Assembly (NCBI GenBank): GCA_013298765.1
Contig: JAAFJA010000006.1
Coordinates: 1-64,000, forward strand
Source: Betaproteobacteria bacterium
Lineage (GTDB): Bacteria; Pseudomonadota; Gammaproteobacteria; Burkholderiales; Casimicrobiaceae
Direction: 5' to 3'
Length of the DNA: 64,000 bases
Shown here: piece by piece, positions 17,978 to 26,602 of the stretch
How positions within the stretch are numbered: the first letter of the stretch is position 1
Layout: every line of letters starts with the position of its first letter
Notes under the pieces: generated by a model
Seen by the model: only the letters and a program-made list of their open reading frames with translations
Told to the model about the DNA's origin: nothing
Database searches by the model: none
Made by a program: the position numbers and the translations under genes

Positions 17978-18766
17978 ATGCCTAATGTCCTCGCCATTGA
18001 AACTTCGTCCGCGATCGGCAGCGTCTGTCTGCTTCGCAACGGCGAAGCGTTCACCGAGAACGCGCGGGAAGACGTGAAACTTTCCACCTGGTTGTTACCC
18101 GCGATTGATCGCGTGTTACAGGCGGGCGGAATTGAGAAATCTGAGCTTCACACGATTGCCTTCGGCAACGGGCCGGGTTCGTTCACTGGCGTTCGTACCG
18201 CGTGCTCGACCGCGCAAGCGCTTTCCTATGCCCTGAAAAAGCCGCTGTACTCGATTGATTCCATGCAAGCCTTTGCGTTCGGCGCAATCCATGCGCCTAT
18301 AACTATTTCAGCTAAATCCAGCTTCAATTGGGATGCGGGACTAATTGAAGTGATTCTTGATGCACGAATGAATGAGCTTTATCGCCAGCGGTTTTCGTTC
18401 GTCGCAAGGGATAGGTTGTCAGCAAAATACAGCGCGTTCGCAATTACGGCGATGGCTCCACCGCGCTTGTTGCGCGCAGGCACTGGCGACGCTTCACTCA
18501 GCTTTTCGGTCGGCTCAGGCGCGTTGTTATCGGCAGGCCTCACCGACGACGCGGAATTGATCCAACAAATTACCGAATACGCAGAAATGCACTGGGCAGA
18601 ATCCATCGCGAAAATGGCACTTGAGCACTTGCTTGCCGGTTGCGAATCGATCGCCCCCGTCAACGCCTGCCCAAACTACGTTCGCAACAACATTGCGAAA
18701 ACCGAGCTCGAGCGCGCAACCGAAGCGCAGTTGCGTGCGCAGCCACTCCAGTCGGCAGCTGTATGA
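17978..18766 (+). CDS. tsaB: tRNA threonylcarbamoyladenosine biosynthesis protein TsaB
   Basis: A 262-residue ASKHA-fold protein. It starts MPNVLAIETSSAIGSVCL and contains GNGPGSFTGVRTACSTAQAL, the TsaB signature. With TsaD and TsaE it forms the complex that makes t6A37 in tRNAs reading ANN codons. Its stop overlaps the start of rimI (ATGA), a common pairing. Confidence 0.94.
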   Translation: MPNVLAIETSSAIGSVCLLRNGEAFTENAREDVKLSTWLLPAIDRVLQAGGIEKSELHTIAFGNGPGSFTGVRTACSTAQALSYALKKPLYSIDSMQAFAFGAIHAPITISAKSSFNWDAGLIEVILDARMNELYRQRFSFVARDRLSAKYSAFAITAMAPPRLLRAGTGDASLSFSVGSGALLSAGLTDDAELIQQITEYAEMHWAESIAKMALEHLLAGCESIAPVNACPNYVRNNIAKTELERATEAQLRAQPLQSAAV

Positions 18767-19254
18767 ATCAGGCTCATCGAGCGCCCGCCGCGCTGTCGTT
18801 TGCGTCGGCTGAGATTGATCTCATGCGCGAGCCCGATGTCGATGCAGTGCTCGAAATCGAGCTATCGAGCAACCCACATCCTTGGACTAGAGATCATTTC
18901 GTGGATGCGCTTCGGTCAGGATATCTCTGCCTCATCGCGCGGGAACAAAGTGTCATTGTTGGATTCGCGATTGTTCGACTTCTCGTCGATGATGCGGAGC
19001 TCTTGCTGATCGCGGTCGAGCCATCGGCGCGCCGAGGCGGAGTCGCCACTCTCCTTCTTAATTCCGTGCTTGATCGGCTCGCGAGCACAGGCAAATCTCC
19101 GCTCCATCTTGAAGTGCGGGCCAGCAATTCAAACGCGATCTCGTTCTATGAATCGCGAAAATTTGTGCGCACCGGCTTGCGTAAAAACTATTATCCAAAC
19201 GGTGTGCACGGGAATCAGCGCGAAGACGCGCTGCTCATGCAGCTTGCTCTATAG
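18763..19254 (+). CDS. rimI: Ribosomal-protein-alanine N-acetyltransferase
   Basis: A 163-residue GNAT acetyltransferase. The acetyl-CoA motif A reads VEPSARRGGVATLLLNSVLDRL, and the C-terminal LEVRASNSNAISFYESRKFVRTGLRKNYY is characteristic of RimI. It acetylates the N-terminal alanine of ribosomal protein S18, which is itself encoded at 39489. Start chosen at 18763 (MNQAHRAP), overlapping the tsaB stop codon. Confidence 0.93.
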   Translation: MNQAHRAPAALSFASAEIDLMREPDVDAVLEIELSSNPHPWTRDHFVDALRSGYLCLIAREQSVIVGFAIVRLLVDDAELLLIAVEPSARRGGVATLLLNSVLDRLASTGKSPLHLEVRASNSNAISFYESRKFVRTGLRKNYYPNGVHGNQREDALLMQLAL

Positions 19255-19288
19255 CGTCCCAAATTCAGTCGAAAGCCACAAACTAAAC

Positions 19289-20077
19289 ATGCTTGACCGC
19301 GACGTACTTCTCCGCGAGATCGGGCTAAGTCCTATCTGGCGTTCACGCGAAGCCACAAATGCGGCCACCGTTTCGCAAACCTGCGTACCGCACGCTAAAG
19401 TCGAATCTCCCGAGCCGTTGAACACAACGCAAGAGCATGCGCCGGAAACGCCCCTATTCGTCACCTCCGCGTCCCCCACCACCGAGTCCAGTGCAGATCG
19501 CGCAGCACGAATTGCAACGCTTTCTTGGGAAGCGCTCACCTCAGATATCGCCGCATGTCGCGCCTGCAAGCTTTGCGAAACACGCACGCATACCGTTCCA
19601 GGGGTCGGCAACACATCGCCCGAGTGGATGGTGATTGGTGAAGGGCCTGGCGAACAGGAAGACAAGCGAGGCGAGCCCTTTGTGGGACGCGCGGGCCAGC
19701 TGCTTGACCAAATGCTCGCCGCCGCAGGCAAATCGCGCAAAGAGAGCACTTACATCACAAACGTTGTGAAATGTCGCCCGCCCGGAAACCGAGATCCGCA
19801 GACAGACGAGATTTCGGCATGTGCCCCCTATCTCGAACGACAAATTGCGCTCGCACAGCCGAAATTGTTGCTCGCTCTCGGTAAATTCGCTGGCGAGACT
19901 TTGCTCTCTACCGACGCCACTGTTGCGGCGATGCGCGCCTCACCAGGAGAGCGAAGTGGCGTTCCCGTCGTGGTGACCTACCATCCTGCGTATTTGCTGC
20001 GCAGTCCGCGTGAGAAAGCGGAGGCATGGAGCGACTTAGTCGCAGCAAAGCGATTGAGCGAGTCAGAGGCCGATTAA
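19289..20077 (+). CDS. Family 4 uracil-DNA glycosylase
   Basis: A 262-residue protein. About 85 low-complexity N-terminal residues precede a UDG domain. The iron-sulfur cysteines begin CRACKLCETR; motif 1 is GEGPGEQED and the C-terminal HPAYLLR is the second catalytic motif. The enzyme removes uracil from DNA. The N-terminal extension is typical of the 'DNA polymerase-like' UDG4 proteins found behind tsaB-rimI in betaproteobacteria. The ATG at 19289 follows rimI by 34 bases, suggesting a three-gene operon. Confidence 0.92.
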   Translation: MLDRDVLLREIGLSPIWRSREATNAATVSQTCVPHAKVESPEPLNTTQEHAPETPLFVTSASPTTESSADRAARIATLSWEALTSDIAACRACKLCETRTHTVPGVGNTSPEWMVIGEGPGEQEDKRGEPFVGRAGQLLDQMLAAAGKSRKESTYITNVVKCRPPGNRDPQTDEISACAPYLERQIALAQPKLLLALGKFAGETLLSTDATVAAMRASPGERSGVPVVVTYHPAYLLRSPREKAEAWSDLVAAKRLSESEAD

Positions 20078-20215
20078 GACGGTTAAGCGACAGATCGGGA
20101 TCTCGGCAGCGGACTTCAGTCTGCCGTTGTTACCGCCTGTTACGTTTAACGCTTGCGAATACAGCCGTTCAGGACGATAGTTCAGGCTAAGGTCATTTTC
20201 CGATTGAGGTGCTGC

Positions 20216-22369
20216 ATGTCATCACTCTTCTCGCGAGCCATTGCGTGCGTTGCACGCGTCGCGCTTTTGCTGCCCGTTGTCTTGAGCGCACAAGCGTTCG
20301 CACAAACCAGCCCCGACGCCACAATTGTAGAGTTCTACCTGGCACCGCAGAACAAGTATTTCCTCACCTCGAAGCCGAGTGAATGGGCGGTACTCGACGG
20401 GTTATCGGCAAACGGATGGCGTCGCACCGGCCTAACCTACGCGGCCTATTCCGGCGAAGCAGACCCCGCCGCGAAGCCTGTTTGTCGCTTCTTCCATCCA
20501 GGCGTTGTGACGCACTTTTATTCGATCGACCCCGCGGAATGCGCGCTATTGCGCTCTCTTCCGCGCGACTTTGTCGACGAAGGTATTGCCTGGTACGCCT
20601 ATCAGCCCGTGGTGAATGCGAGCGAGCCTTCAGGTAAGTCGTGTGCGAGCTCAAACACCGCGCTCTTCAGAACGTTTAACAACGGCGCGATCCTTAGTAA
20701 CGGCCCGGCGAATCACCGCTACTTCGGCGACTACACGTTCTATCAAACCTACGCGGCGAAGGGCTATGCACTCGAAGGGCTGGCGATGTGTTTGCCACAA
20801 ACCGCGGTCGAGAAACGTGCCGACATCTCACGACTTTTATATCAAGCGAGTTTTGGCGCCCGTCCGGGCGACGTAGATACGGTGCTAAGCCAAGGCATCA
20901 ATGCCTGGTTGAACGCGCAATTAAACTCAACCCCAACGCGCTATACCGAGCAGAGTTATTGGCCACTCACGCGGCCGGATACGTGCGTGAACAACACAAC
21001 ACCGCCGCTGACCGCCACTAGCTATTGTCAGCGCGACAACTATTCGCTGTTTCAACCACAGCGAGAGTTTTTCAAACACGCGATCAACCAACAAAACGAT
21101 CAGTTGATTCAGCGCGTCGCCTGGGCGTGGTCGCAATTCTTTGTGGTGTCAGGGGTTGAAGCCGGGATGCCCTACGGCATGATCGACTATCAACAGATGT
21201 TGAGAGACAACGCGCTCGGCAATTTCCGCGAGTTGATGAAGAAAGTCACGCTACATGCGGCGATGGGTCGCATGCTCGATATGGTGAATAACCGTAAGCC
21301 GGATGGCACGGTCGAACCCAATGAGAACTATGCGCGCGAGTTGCTACAGCTCTTCTCGCTCGGCGTGTATCAACTCAATCAAGACGGCACTTACAAGCGG
21401 GGCAGCAATGGTGTGGCGCTCGACACGTACACCCAAGAGGATGTCGAAAACTTGGCGCACATCTTCACGGGTTGGACCTACCCGACCGTAGCCGGACAAA
21501 CACCTCGGGCGTTGAATGGCACAGCCAACACCAAGGGCTACATGGAAGAGCGCATCGCATTTCACTTTACCGGGGCCAAGGATTTACTTGGACAACGCAT
21601 CGACGCGGCCCTTTCTCAATCAGCGCGCTTGGATCGTGCGCTAGACATCATCTTTCAGCACCCCAACGCCGCCCCGTTTGTTTCGCGCTTCTTGATCCAG
21701 CAATTGGTGACGGGGCAGCCCTCTCCCTCGTATGTGAAGCGTGTCGCAGACGTCTTTGTGAACAACGGTTCAGGTGTTCGTGGTGACATGAAAGCTGTGG
21801 TTCGTGCGATCCTGCTCGATATCGAAGCACGCGGCGCGGCAAAGTGGGAGCCGAACTATGGGCACCAATCCGAGCCGGTTTTGGCGCTAACTCGTTTGGC
21901 GCGGGCGATGGGGGCGACGACGGATGGTGTTTACTTCCGAGGCGCCACCGCTGCATCGGGGCAAAACGTTTTCTTCGCCCCGTCGGTCTTTAACTATTAC
22001 CCGCCCGATTACACGCTCACCAAGAGCGGTGTGAACTCGCCCGAGTTTGCGATTTACAACAGCGCCACCGCCATGAATCGCGCCAACGTTGCTTACAACA
22101 CAACCTACGGCAACATCACGGTTGACCCAAGCGTCTTCGGCGCGACCGGAACGCAGTTCAATCTCACCTCGCTCACAAGTGTGGCGTCGTCGCCCGCGAC
22201 CTTAGTGGATCGGATCACCGAAACCCTGTTTGGCGGCCGTATCTCCGCCCAAGCTCGCAGCACGATTGAAAACGCTATCAACGCGGTTCCATCAACGGAT
22301 TCCACCGCGCGAGTGCGGATGGCCCTCTACCTCTCGGCGCTAGCGCCTGAATCTGTCGTTTTGCGCTAA
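20216..22369 (+). CDS. Exported DUF1800-family protein with DUF5648-like N-domain
   Basis: About 717 residues. A signal peptide ends near ALPVVLSAQAFAQ-like residues, and GAGG precedes the ATG at 20216. Residues about 35-200 contain repeated FYLAPQNKYFLT / THFYSIDPAEC segments, as in DUF5648 domains. The rest is DUF1800 (RADISRLLYQASFGARPGDVD, NYARELLQLFSLGVYQLNQDG, HIFTGWTYP). The biochemical function of DUF1800 is unknown. It is encoded 13 bases upstream of a DUF1501 protein, the usual partner, so the two probably act together in the cell envelope. Confidence 0.85.
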   Translation: MSSLFSRAIACVARVALLLPVVLSAQAFAQTSPDATIVEFYLAPQNKYFLTSKPSEWAVLDGLSANGWRRTGLTYAAYSGEADPAAKPVCRFFHPGVVTHFYSIDPAECALLRSLPRDFVDEGIAWYAYQPVVNASEPSGKSCASSNTALFRTFNNGAILSNGPANHRYFGDYTFYQTYAAKGYALEGLAMCLPQTAVEKRADISRLLYQASFGARPGDVDTVLSQGINAWLNAQLNSTPTRYTEQSYWPLTRPDTCVNNTTPPLTATSYCQRDNYSLFQPQREFFKHAINQQNDQLIQRVAWAWSQFFVVSGVEAGMPYGMIDYQQMLRDNALGNFRELMKKVTLHAAMGRMLDMVNNRKPDGTVEPNENYARELLQLFSLGVYQLNQDGTYKRGSNGVALDTYTQEDVENLAHIFTGWTYPTVAGQTPRALNGTANTKGYMEERIAFHFTGAKDLLGQRIDAALSQSARLDRALDIIFQHPNAAPFVSRFLIQQLVTGQPSPSYVKRVADVFVNNGSGVRGDMKAVVRAILLDIEARGAAKWEPNYGHQSEPVLALTRLARAMGATTDGVYFRGATAASGQNVFFAPSVFNYYPPDYTLTKSGVNSPEFAIYNSATAMNRANVAYNTTYGNITVDPSVFGATGTQFNLTSLTSVASSPATLVDRITETLFGGRISAQARSTIENAINAVPSTDSTARVRMALYLSALAPESVVLR

Positions 22370-22382
22370 AGGAGTGACGATC

Positions 22383-23744
22383 ATGGCTCATACACACACC
22401 CGCCGCCACTTCCTTCAATCAGCCGCAGCCTTCGCAAGCGTGAATGCGCTCGCGAGCCTCGGGCTACAAAGCGCCTATGCGCAGTCGGTTAGCGATTACA
22501 AAGCACTCGTTTGCGTATTTCTGTACGGCGGCAACGATGGCAACAACACGATTATCGGAGCCGACAGCGCCGGTTACGCAGCCTACAACGCAGTACGCGG
22601 CAGTGAAAGCGGTATCAACATCGCGCAGAGTGAGTTGCTTCAGTTTCAACCTCGCGGATCAAACCGAGTGTTTGGTTTTCATCCGTCGCTGGATCGCATC
22701 CATCCGCTCTTTGCGAGCGGTCAACTCGCGGTTCTCGCCAATGTCGGCCCACTCAACCAGCCGCTCACAAAAGCGCAATACCAAAGCGCGGTCGATGTGC
22801 CTTACCAACTGTTTTCGCATGCCGATCAGCAGGCGCAGTGGCAAAGCGCCGACTCGCGCGAGCTCACACCGTACGGTTGGGGCGGACGCATCGCAGACAG
22901 CGTGGCGAGTCGCAATGCGGGTGCGACGCTGCCCGTGGTCACCTCGTTCGCTGGTACGCACAAGTTCAATCAAGGCGTGGAAACTTCACCGCTCGCTCTT
23001 CCAGCGACGGGAAGTTTTCTCCTCTCAGGCAGCACCGCGACCGACACCGCGACAACCGCGCGGATGCAAGCGCTTCGAAGCTTGCTCGGTCAGAGCGCAG
23101 ACAACGTTTTGTTGACCGAGACGGCAAATGGACTAGCCAACGCGATCAACCTGTCCGGCGTCGTCAATCCAATCCTCACTGGCACCAACACAACAGTCGC
23201 ACCGTTCTTCAACGGCAACACCACCGGCATTGCGACCCAGTTGCAACAAGTGGCAAAGATGATTGCTGCGCGCGATACCTTTGGCGTGAAGCGGCAAATG
23301 TTCTTCGTCTCGCTCGGCGGTTTTGACACCCATGCCAACCAGCTCGCGACCCAGGCAACGCTTTTGACCCAGCTCGATGACGCCCTCGCCTCGTTCTACC
23401 AAGCTACCGTGGCGCTAGGTGTTGCCAATCAAGTCACCACCTTTACGCAGTCCGACTTCGGTCGCACCTTCAAGGCCGCCGCCGGTGGCGGCTCCGACCA
23501 TGCCTGGGGAAATCACCACCTCATCCTCGGCGGTGCAGTGAAGGGAGGCGCGATGTACGGCGCTTGGCCCGATATGACACTCAACGGCAACCAAGATGTC
23601 GGCGAGGGGCGCTGGTTGCCGACGACATCGGTCGATCAATACGCGGCAACGCTTGCCTCATGGTTCGGCGTCAGCGCGACCGATCTCACCCGCGTGGTGC
23701 CAAACATCAACGCGTTTCCGAACCAGAATCTCGGGTTTCTGTGA
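22383..23744 (+). CDS. Exported DUF1501-family protein
   Basis: About 453 residues with a twin-arginine signal (THTRRHFLQSAAAFASVNALA) and the DUF1501 core (LVCVFLYGGNDGNNTII, LSLGGFDTHANQLATQ, TQSDFGRTFKAAAGGGSDHAWGNHHLILGG). DUF1501 proteins have an alkaline-phosphatase/sulfatase-like fold, but their activity is not established. A strong site AAAGGAG precedes the ATG at 22383. Partner of the DUF1800 gene. Confidence 0.88.
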   Translation: MAHTHTRRHFLQSAAAFASVNALASLGLQSAYAQSVSDYKALVCVFLYGGNDGNNTIIGADSAGYAAYNAVRGSESGINIAQSELLQFQPRGSNRVFGFHPSLDRIHPLFASGQLAVLANVGPLNQPLTKAQYQSAVDVPYQLFSHADQQAQWQSADSRELTPYGWGGRIADSVASRNAGATLPVVTSFAGTHKFNQGVETSPLALPATGSFLLSGSTATDTATTARMQALRSLLGQSADNVLLTETANGLANAINLSGVVNPILTGTNTTVAPFFNGNTTGIATQLQQVAKMIAARDTFGVKRQMFFVSLGGFDTHANQLATQATLLTQLDDALASFYQATVALGVANQVTTFTQSDFGRTFKAAAGGGSDHAWGNHHLILGGAVKGGAMYGAWPDMTLNGNQDVGEGRWLPTTSVDQYAATLASWFGVSATDLTRVVPNINAFPNQNLGFL

Positions 23745-23854
23745 ATCGGCGAGATTTGGTTTAGGTAGACGTACTAAGAATAACTAGCGACACGCTTCTA
23801 GTGACGATAAAAATCGGACTCCAGTTGATTTCTTAGATATTTCTTTAATAGTAA

Positions 23855-23888
23855 GAAAAAGATTCGAGCCCTTTATTTGTAGGGCCTC
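23855..23888 (-). terminator. Terminator downstream of comC
   Basis: On the minus strand GAGGCCCT-ACAAATAA-AGGGCTC (23866-23888, one bulge) is followed by GAATC and five T. It lies 16 bases after the comC stop codon. Confidence 0.6.
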
Positions 23889-23903
23889 AGAGCGCAAAGC
23901 TAC

Positions 23904-24923
23904 CTACGCAGTTCCTGCTAGTTGCAGCAACTGCGCGTGCAACGCATCAGGGATTGTGAGCCCGTCGCGCTGTGCCTTACGTTGCAAGTCATACCGGCGC
24001 GCCCCCGGTAATCGAACGGTGTCAGATTCGAGCATCGCTGCAACCAGCGTCTCTACGCGTTCAGCAAACACCGCTGCTCCGCCCATTGCATTTGGATCAA
24101 TCACCAGAAACGCCTGCCCAAGTTTTGGTTGATTACCTTCCACCTCGAAGAACGAGTCGGCCTCGAATCCCAAGTGCGCGCCGGTGAACGCCGTGACTAG
24201 CAGCTCGATGGTGAGCGCGAGCATCGCGCCTTTGGCGCTACCCGATGCTGCGCCGAGCGGTGCCATGCTTCCCTTGAGCCCCTTGGTCGGATCGGTCGTC
24301 GGGTTGCCATCAGCATCGAGCGCCCAGCCCAGCGGAATTTGCTTTCCATCTTTCGCTGCAAGCATCAGTTTGCCGCGCGCGACTTCTGAGAGCGCAAGAT
24401 CAATCGCGAGCGGATCTGTCCCCGCACGCGGGAAGATCGCCGCCATCGGATTGGTTCCGAAAAGCGGCTTCTTTCCGCCAGCCGCCGCCATCGCTGCGGG
24501 CGAGTTGCTGAACGCGAGCCCGACCATCCCCGCTTTCGCAATCGCTTCGAGGTGATAAATCGCCGCGCCGAAGTGATAACTGTTCTTGACCGCGACAAAG
24601 GCGACGCCAAGCCGTGAAGCGATTTCTTTCGCAGTCTCAATCGCAAGATCACATGCCGGGAAGGCAAGGCCGTCGCCCGCGTCAATCACAGCGCTCGCGC
24701 CGTGCTGGCGCGCGACGACGGGGATCGCGTGCCCCGCTACCCGCCCGGCCTTCATGTGGCCCGCGTATTGCGGCACGCGAGAGACGCCGTGCGAAGCGGT
24801 GCCTTGCTCGTCGGCGTAAACCAAGCCGCACGCGGTCGACGCGGCGTTCGCCTCAGACGCGCCTGCGCAGACGAGTGCGCGGCTGCAAAGCAGTTGAAGT
24901 TCGTGAGAGGTGATGACAGGCAT
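23904..24923 (-). CDS. comC: LDH2-family dehydrogenase, probable (R)-sulfolactate dehydrogenase
   Basis: A 339-residue malate/L-lactate/ureidoglycolate dehydrogenase-family enzyme (HGVSRVPQYAGHMKAGRV, SYHFGAAIYHLEAIAKAGMVGLAFSNSP, GTNPMAAIFPR). In sulfolactate-degrading bacteria the ComC member interconverts (R)-sulfolactate and 3-sulfopyruvate with NAD(P)H. Here it sits immediately downstream of slcC and divergent from suyAB, exactly the enzyme set of the known bifurcated sulfolactate route. Sequence alone would allow another 2-hydroxyacid; the context makes sulfolactate the best assignment. Confidence 0.82.
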   Translation of the reverse strand: MPVITSHELQLLCSRALVCAGASEANAASTACGLVYADEQGTASHGVSRVPQYAGHMKAGRVAGHAIPVVARQHGASAVIDAGDGLAFPACDLAIETAKEIASRLGVAFVAVKNSYHFGAAIYHLEAIAKAGMVGLAFSNSPAAMAAAGGKKPLFGTNPMAAIFPRAGTDPLAIDLALSEVARGKLMLAAKDGKQIPLGWALDADGNPTTDPTKGLKGSMAPLGAASGSAKGAMLALTIELLVTAFTGAHLGFEADSFFEVEGNQPKLGQAFLVIDPNAMGGAAVFAERVETLVAAMLESDTVRLPGARRYDLQRKAQRDGLTIPDALHAQLLQLAGTA

Positions 24924-25010
24924 AGTCGGATCGATTCAAGTTTGTTTCGAATTGTGGAAGCGCGCGGTTGAAGATCGCATTCGCGCGCGAGCGTGCTCCC
25001 ATAGCAGGTG

Positions 25011-25943
25011 TTACGCGAGCGCTTCGATCACCTTCTCGGCAATCATCGACGAAACGCGGACATTCGCCTCTGCGGAGACGCCTGCGATATGCGGCGTGAG
25101 GACGAGATTCGGGCAACCCGCGAACACATCGCTCGCTGGCAGCGGCTCTTGTGCAAACACATCAATCGCAGCGCCTCCCAAATGGCCGCTTTTGAGCGCC
25201 GCTGCGAGCGCCGCATCGTCGACGATTCCGCCGCGTGCGGTGTTAATCACAATTGCACCCTTCTTCATGGTTGCGATTCGCTCGGCGTTCATCAAGTTCT
25301 TTGTTGAATCAACCAGCGGTACATGCAAACTGACAACATCGGCATCGCGGATCACGTCATCGAGCGACATCCGAATCGCACCGGTATCCATCCACGCAGG
25401 ATTCGAATCCGTAATCACCGGATCAAATGCGATGACAGTCATGCCAACTGCCCGCGCGAGATGCGCTGTTAATTGCCCGATCGAGCCGAAGCCAATCAAG
25501 CCGAGCGTTGAGCCCGCCGTTTCACGACCGTTCGAAAGCGGCGCGCGCGGCCACTTCCCGGCAACGACTTCTCCGGTTGACAGAAAACTTGCGCGGCGCA
25601 GCATCATTGCGGTCGCGATGACGTATTCGGCGACCGCGAGCGCGTTTGCCCCCGTCGCTGGAATCACCTTGATTTTTTTCGCCTCGCACGCGGGGACGTC
25701 AATGTTGTCGAGCCCGATCCCCAGACGCCCGACAACGCGCGCCTTCGCGAGCGTTTCGAGCAACGCACCGCGGACTTGCGTGCGGTTACGAACGATCAAT
25801 GCATCGCAATCGCCCGCTACAGCGAGGAGCTGACCGGGTTTGTCCACGAGCGCGGGGTCGTACACCACGTTCGCCGCGTCAAACCGCGCACGCAAACTTT
25901 CAACCGCAGCCTCGTCCATGAATTCAGAAATGACGATCTTCAC
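25011..25943 (-). CDS. slcC: 2-hydroxyacid dehydrogenase, probable (S)-sulfolactate dehydrogenase
   Basis: A 310-residue phosphoglycerate-dehydrogenase-like protein. It has the NAD motif GFGSIGQ, the substrate arginine in NTARGG, the glutamate in FAQEP and the catalytic histidine in LTPHIAG. SlcC oxidises (S)-sulfolactate to sulfopyruvate; with ComC it acts as a racemase feeding the (R)-specific lyase SuyAB. It is transcribed away from suyA across a 148-base promoter region. The assignment depends on context; other 2-hydroxyacids are possible. Confidence 0.82.
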   Translation of the reverse strand: MKIVISEFMDEAAVESLRARFDAANVVYDPALVDKPGQLLAVAGDCDALIVRNRTQVRGALLETLAKARVVGRLGIGLDNIDVPACEAKKIKVIPATGANALAVAEYVIATAMMLRRASFLSTGEVVAGKWPRAPLSNGRETAGSTLGLIGFGSIGQLTAHLARAVGMTVIAFDPVITDSNPAWMDTGAIRMSLDDVIRDADVVSLHVPLVDSTKNLMNAERIATMKKGAIVINTARGGIVDDAALAAALKSGHLGGAAIDVFAQEPLPASDVFAGCPNLVLTPHIAGVSAEANVRVSSMIAEKVIEALA

Positions 25944-26014
25944 AAATATTTGTTCCTAGTTTTGTTCTTTATTCCAACACGGAGCTGATTTTTTTGATAT
26001 TGTACGGGTTATCG

Positions 26015-26034
26015 CAACTCATCTATATGAGTTG
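26015..26034. promoter_or_regulatory. Palindromic operator candidate between slcC and suyA
   Basis: A perfect inverted repeat CAACTCAT-CTAT-ATGAGTTG in the AT-rich region between two divergent operons, 57 bases before the suyA start. The position suits a repressor controlling both directions, for example the GntR/UTRA regulator encoded at 37066. I found no second copy in the window. Confidence 0.5.
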
Positions 26035-26091
26035 AAAGCCGCATAAAAGCGTGCGTTGGCGGCGATTTATTGATTTCAAGAGGATTCGCGA

Positions 26092-26373
26092 ATGATTCAT
26101 TTCGTAGTGCATGAAAAGGGCGACGGCGTTGGCGTCGTTGTGGTCGAAGGCTGCGCCAAGGGCAGCAAAGCAGTCGGCTGGATCATGGATCCAGATTCAA
26201 CCGTACGTGTTGAACTGAAAAACGACATCCCCATCGGTCACAAAGTGGCGCTTAAGGATTTCAAAGTCGGCGAGACCGTCATTAAGTACGGCGTCGATAT
26301 CGGCAAGGTGGTGGCTCCCATCAAAAAGGGCGAGCATCTCCATGTTCACAACGTTAAAACGAAGCGGTGGTAG
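26092..26373 (+). CDS. suyA: (R)-sulfolactate sulfo-lyase, small subunit
   Basis: A 93-residue SAF-domain protein of the UxaA N-terminal type (FVVHEKGDGVGVVVVEG, IPIGHKVALKDFKVGETVIKYG, HVHNVKTKRW). In sulfolactate degraders this small subunit pairs with SuyB; the complex cleaves (R)-3-sulfolactate to pyruvate and sulfite. A ribosome-binding site AGAGGA lies upstream of the ATG. It is separated from suyB by an unusual 229-base repeat-filled gap. Confidence 0.92.
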   Translation: MIHFVVHEKGDGVGVVVVEGCAKGSKAVGWIMDPDSTVRVELKNDIPIGHKVALKDFKVGETVIKYGVDIGKVVAPIKKGEHLHVHNVKTKRW

Positions 26374-26387
26374 CTTGCCCGCGTGCG

Positions 26388-26596
26388 TGCAGGACGTCGC
26401 TTCGCTAGGACGACGCCGCTACGCGGCTATGACGCAAAGCGTTGCAAAACTTACTCTTCAATCACTTCATTGAAACTCAAATAAGGAACAGGTACGACTG
26501 ATTTAGCAACGATCATCGCAAAGCTTTGCGTCTTAGCGCCGTTGGGTGCGACGTCTTAGCGAAGCGACGTCTTAGCGCGAAGCGCGTCGTCCTGCA
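26388..26596. repeat. Nested inverted-repeat element between suyA and suyB
   Basis: The 209-base stretch is bounded by perfect 9-base inverted ends TGCAGGACG (26388-26396) and CGTCCTGCA (26588-26596). Inside are a 19-base inverted pair with one mismatch (26393-26411 against 26554-26572) and a 10-base pair GACGCAAAGC/GCTTTGCGTC (26431-26440, 26523-26532). GTCTTAGCG occurs three times on the right side. The whole could fold into one long hairpin around an about 80-base centre. It carries no gene and looks like a MITE- or REP-like insertion. Confidence 0.6.
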
Positions 26597-26602
26597 TTGA
26601 AA

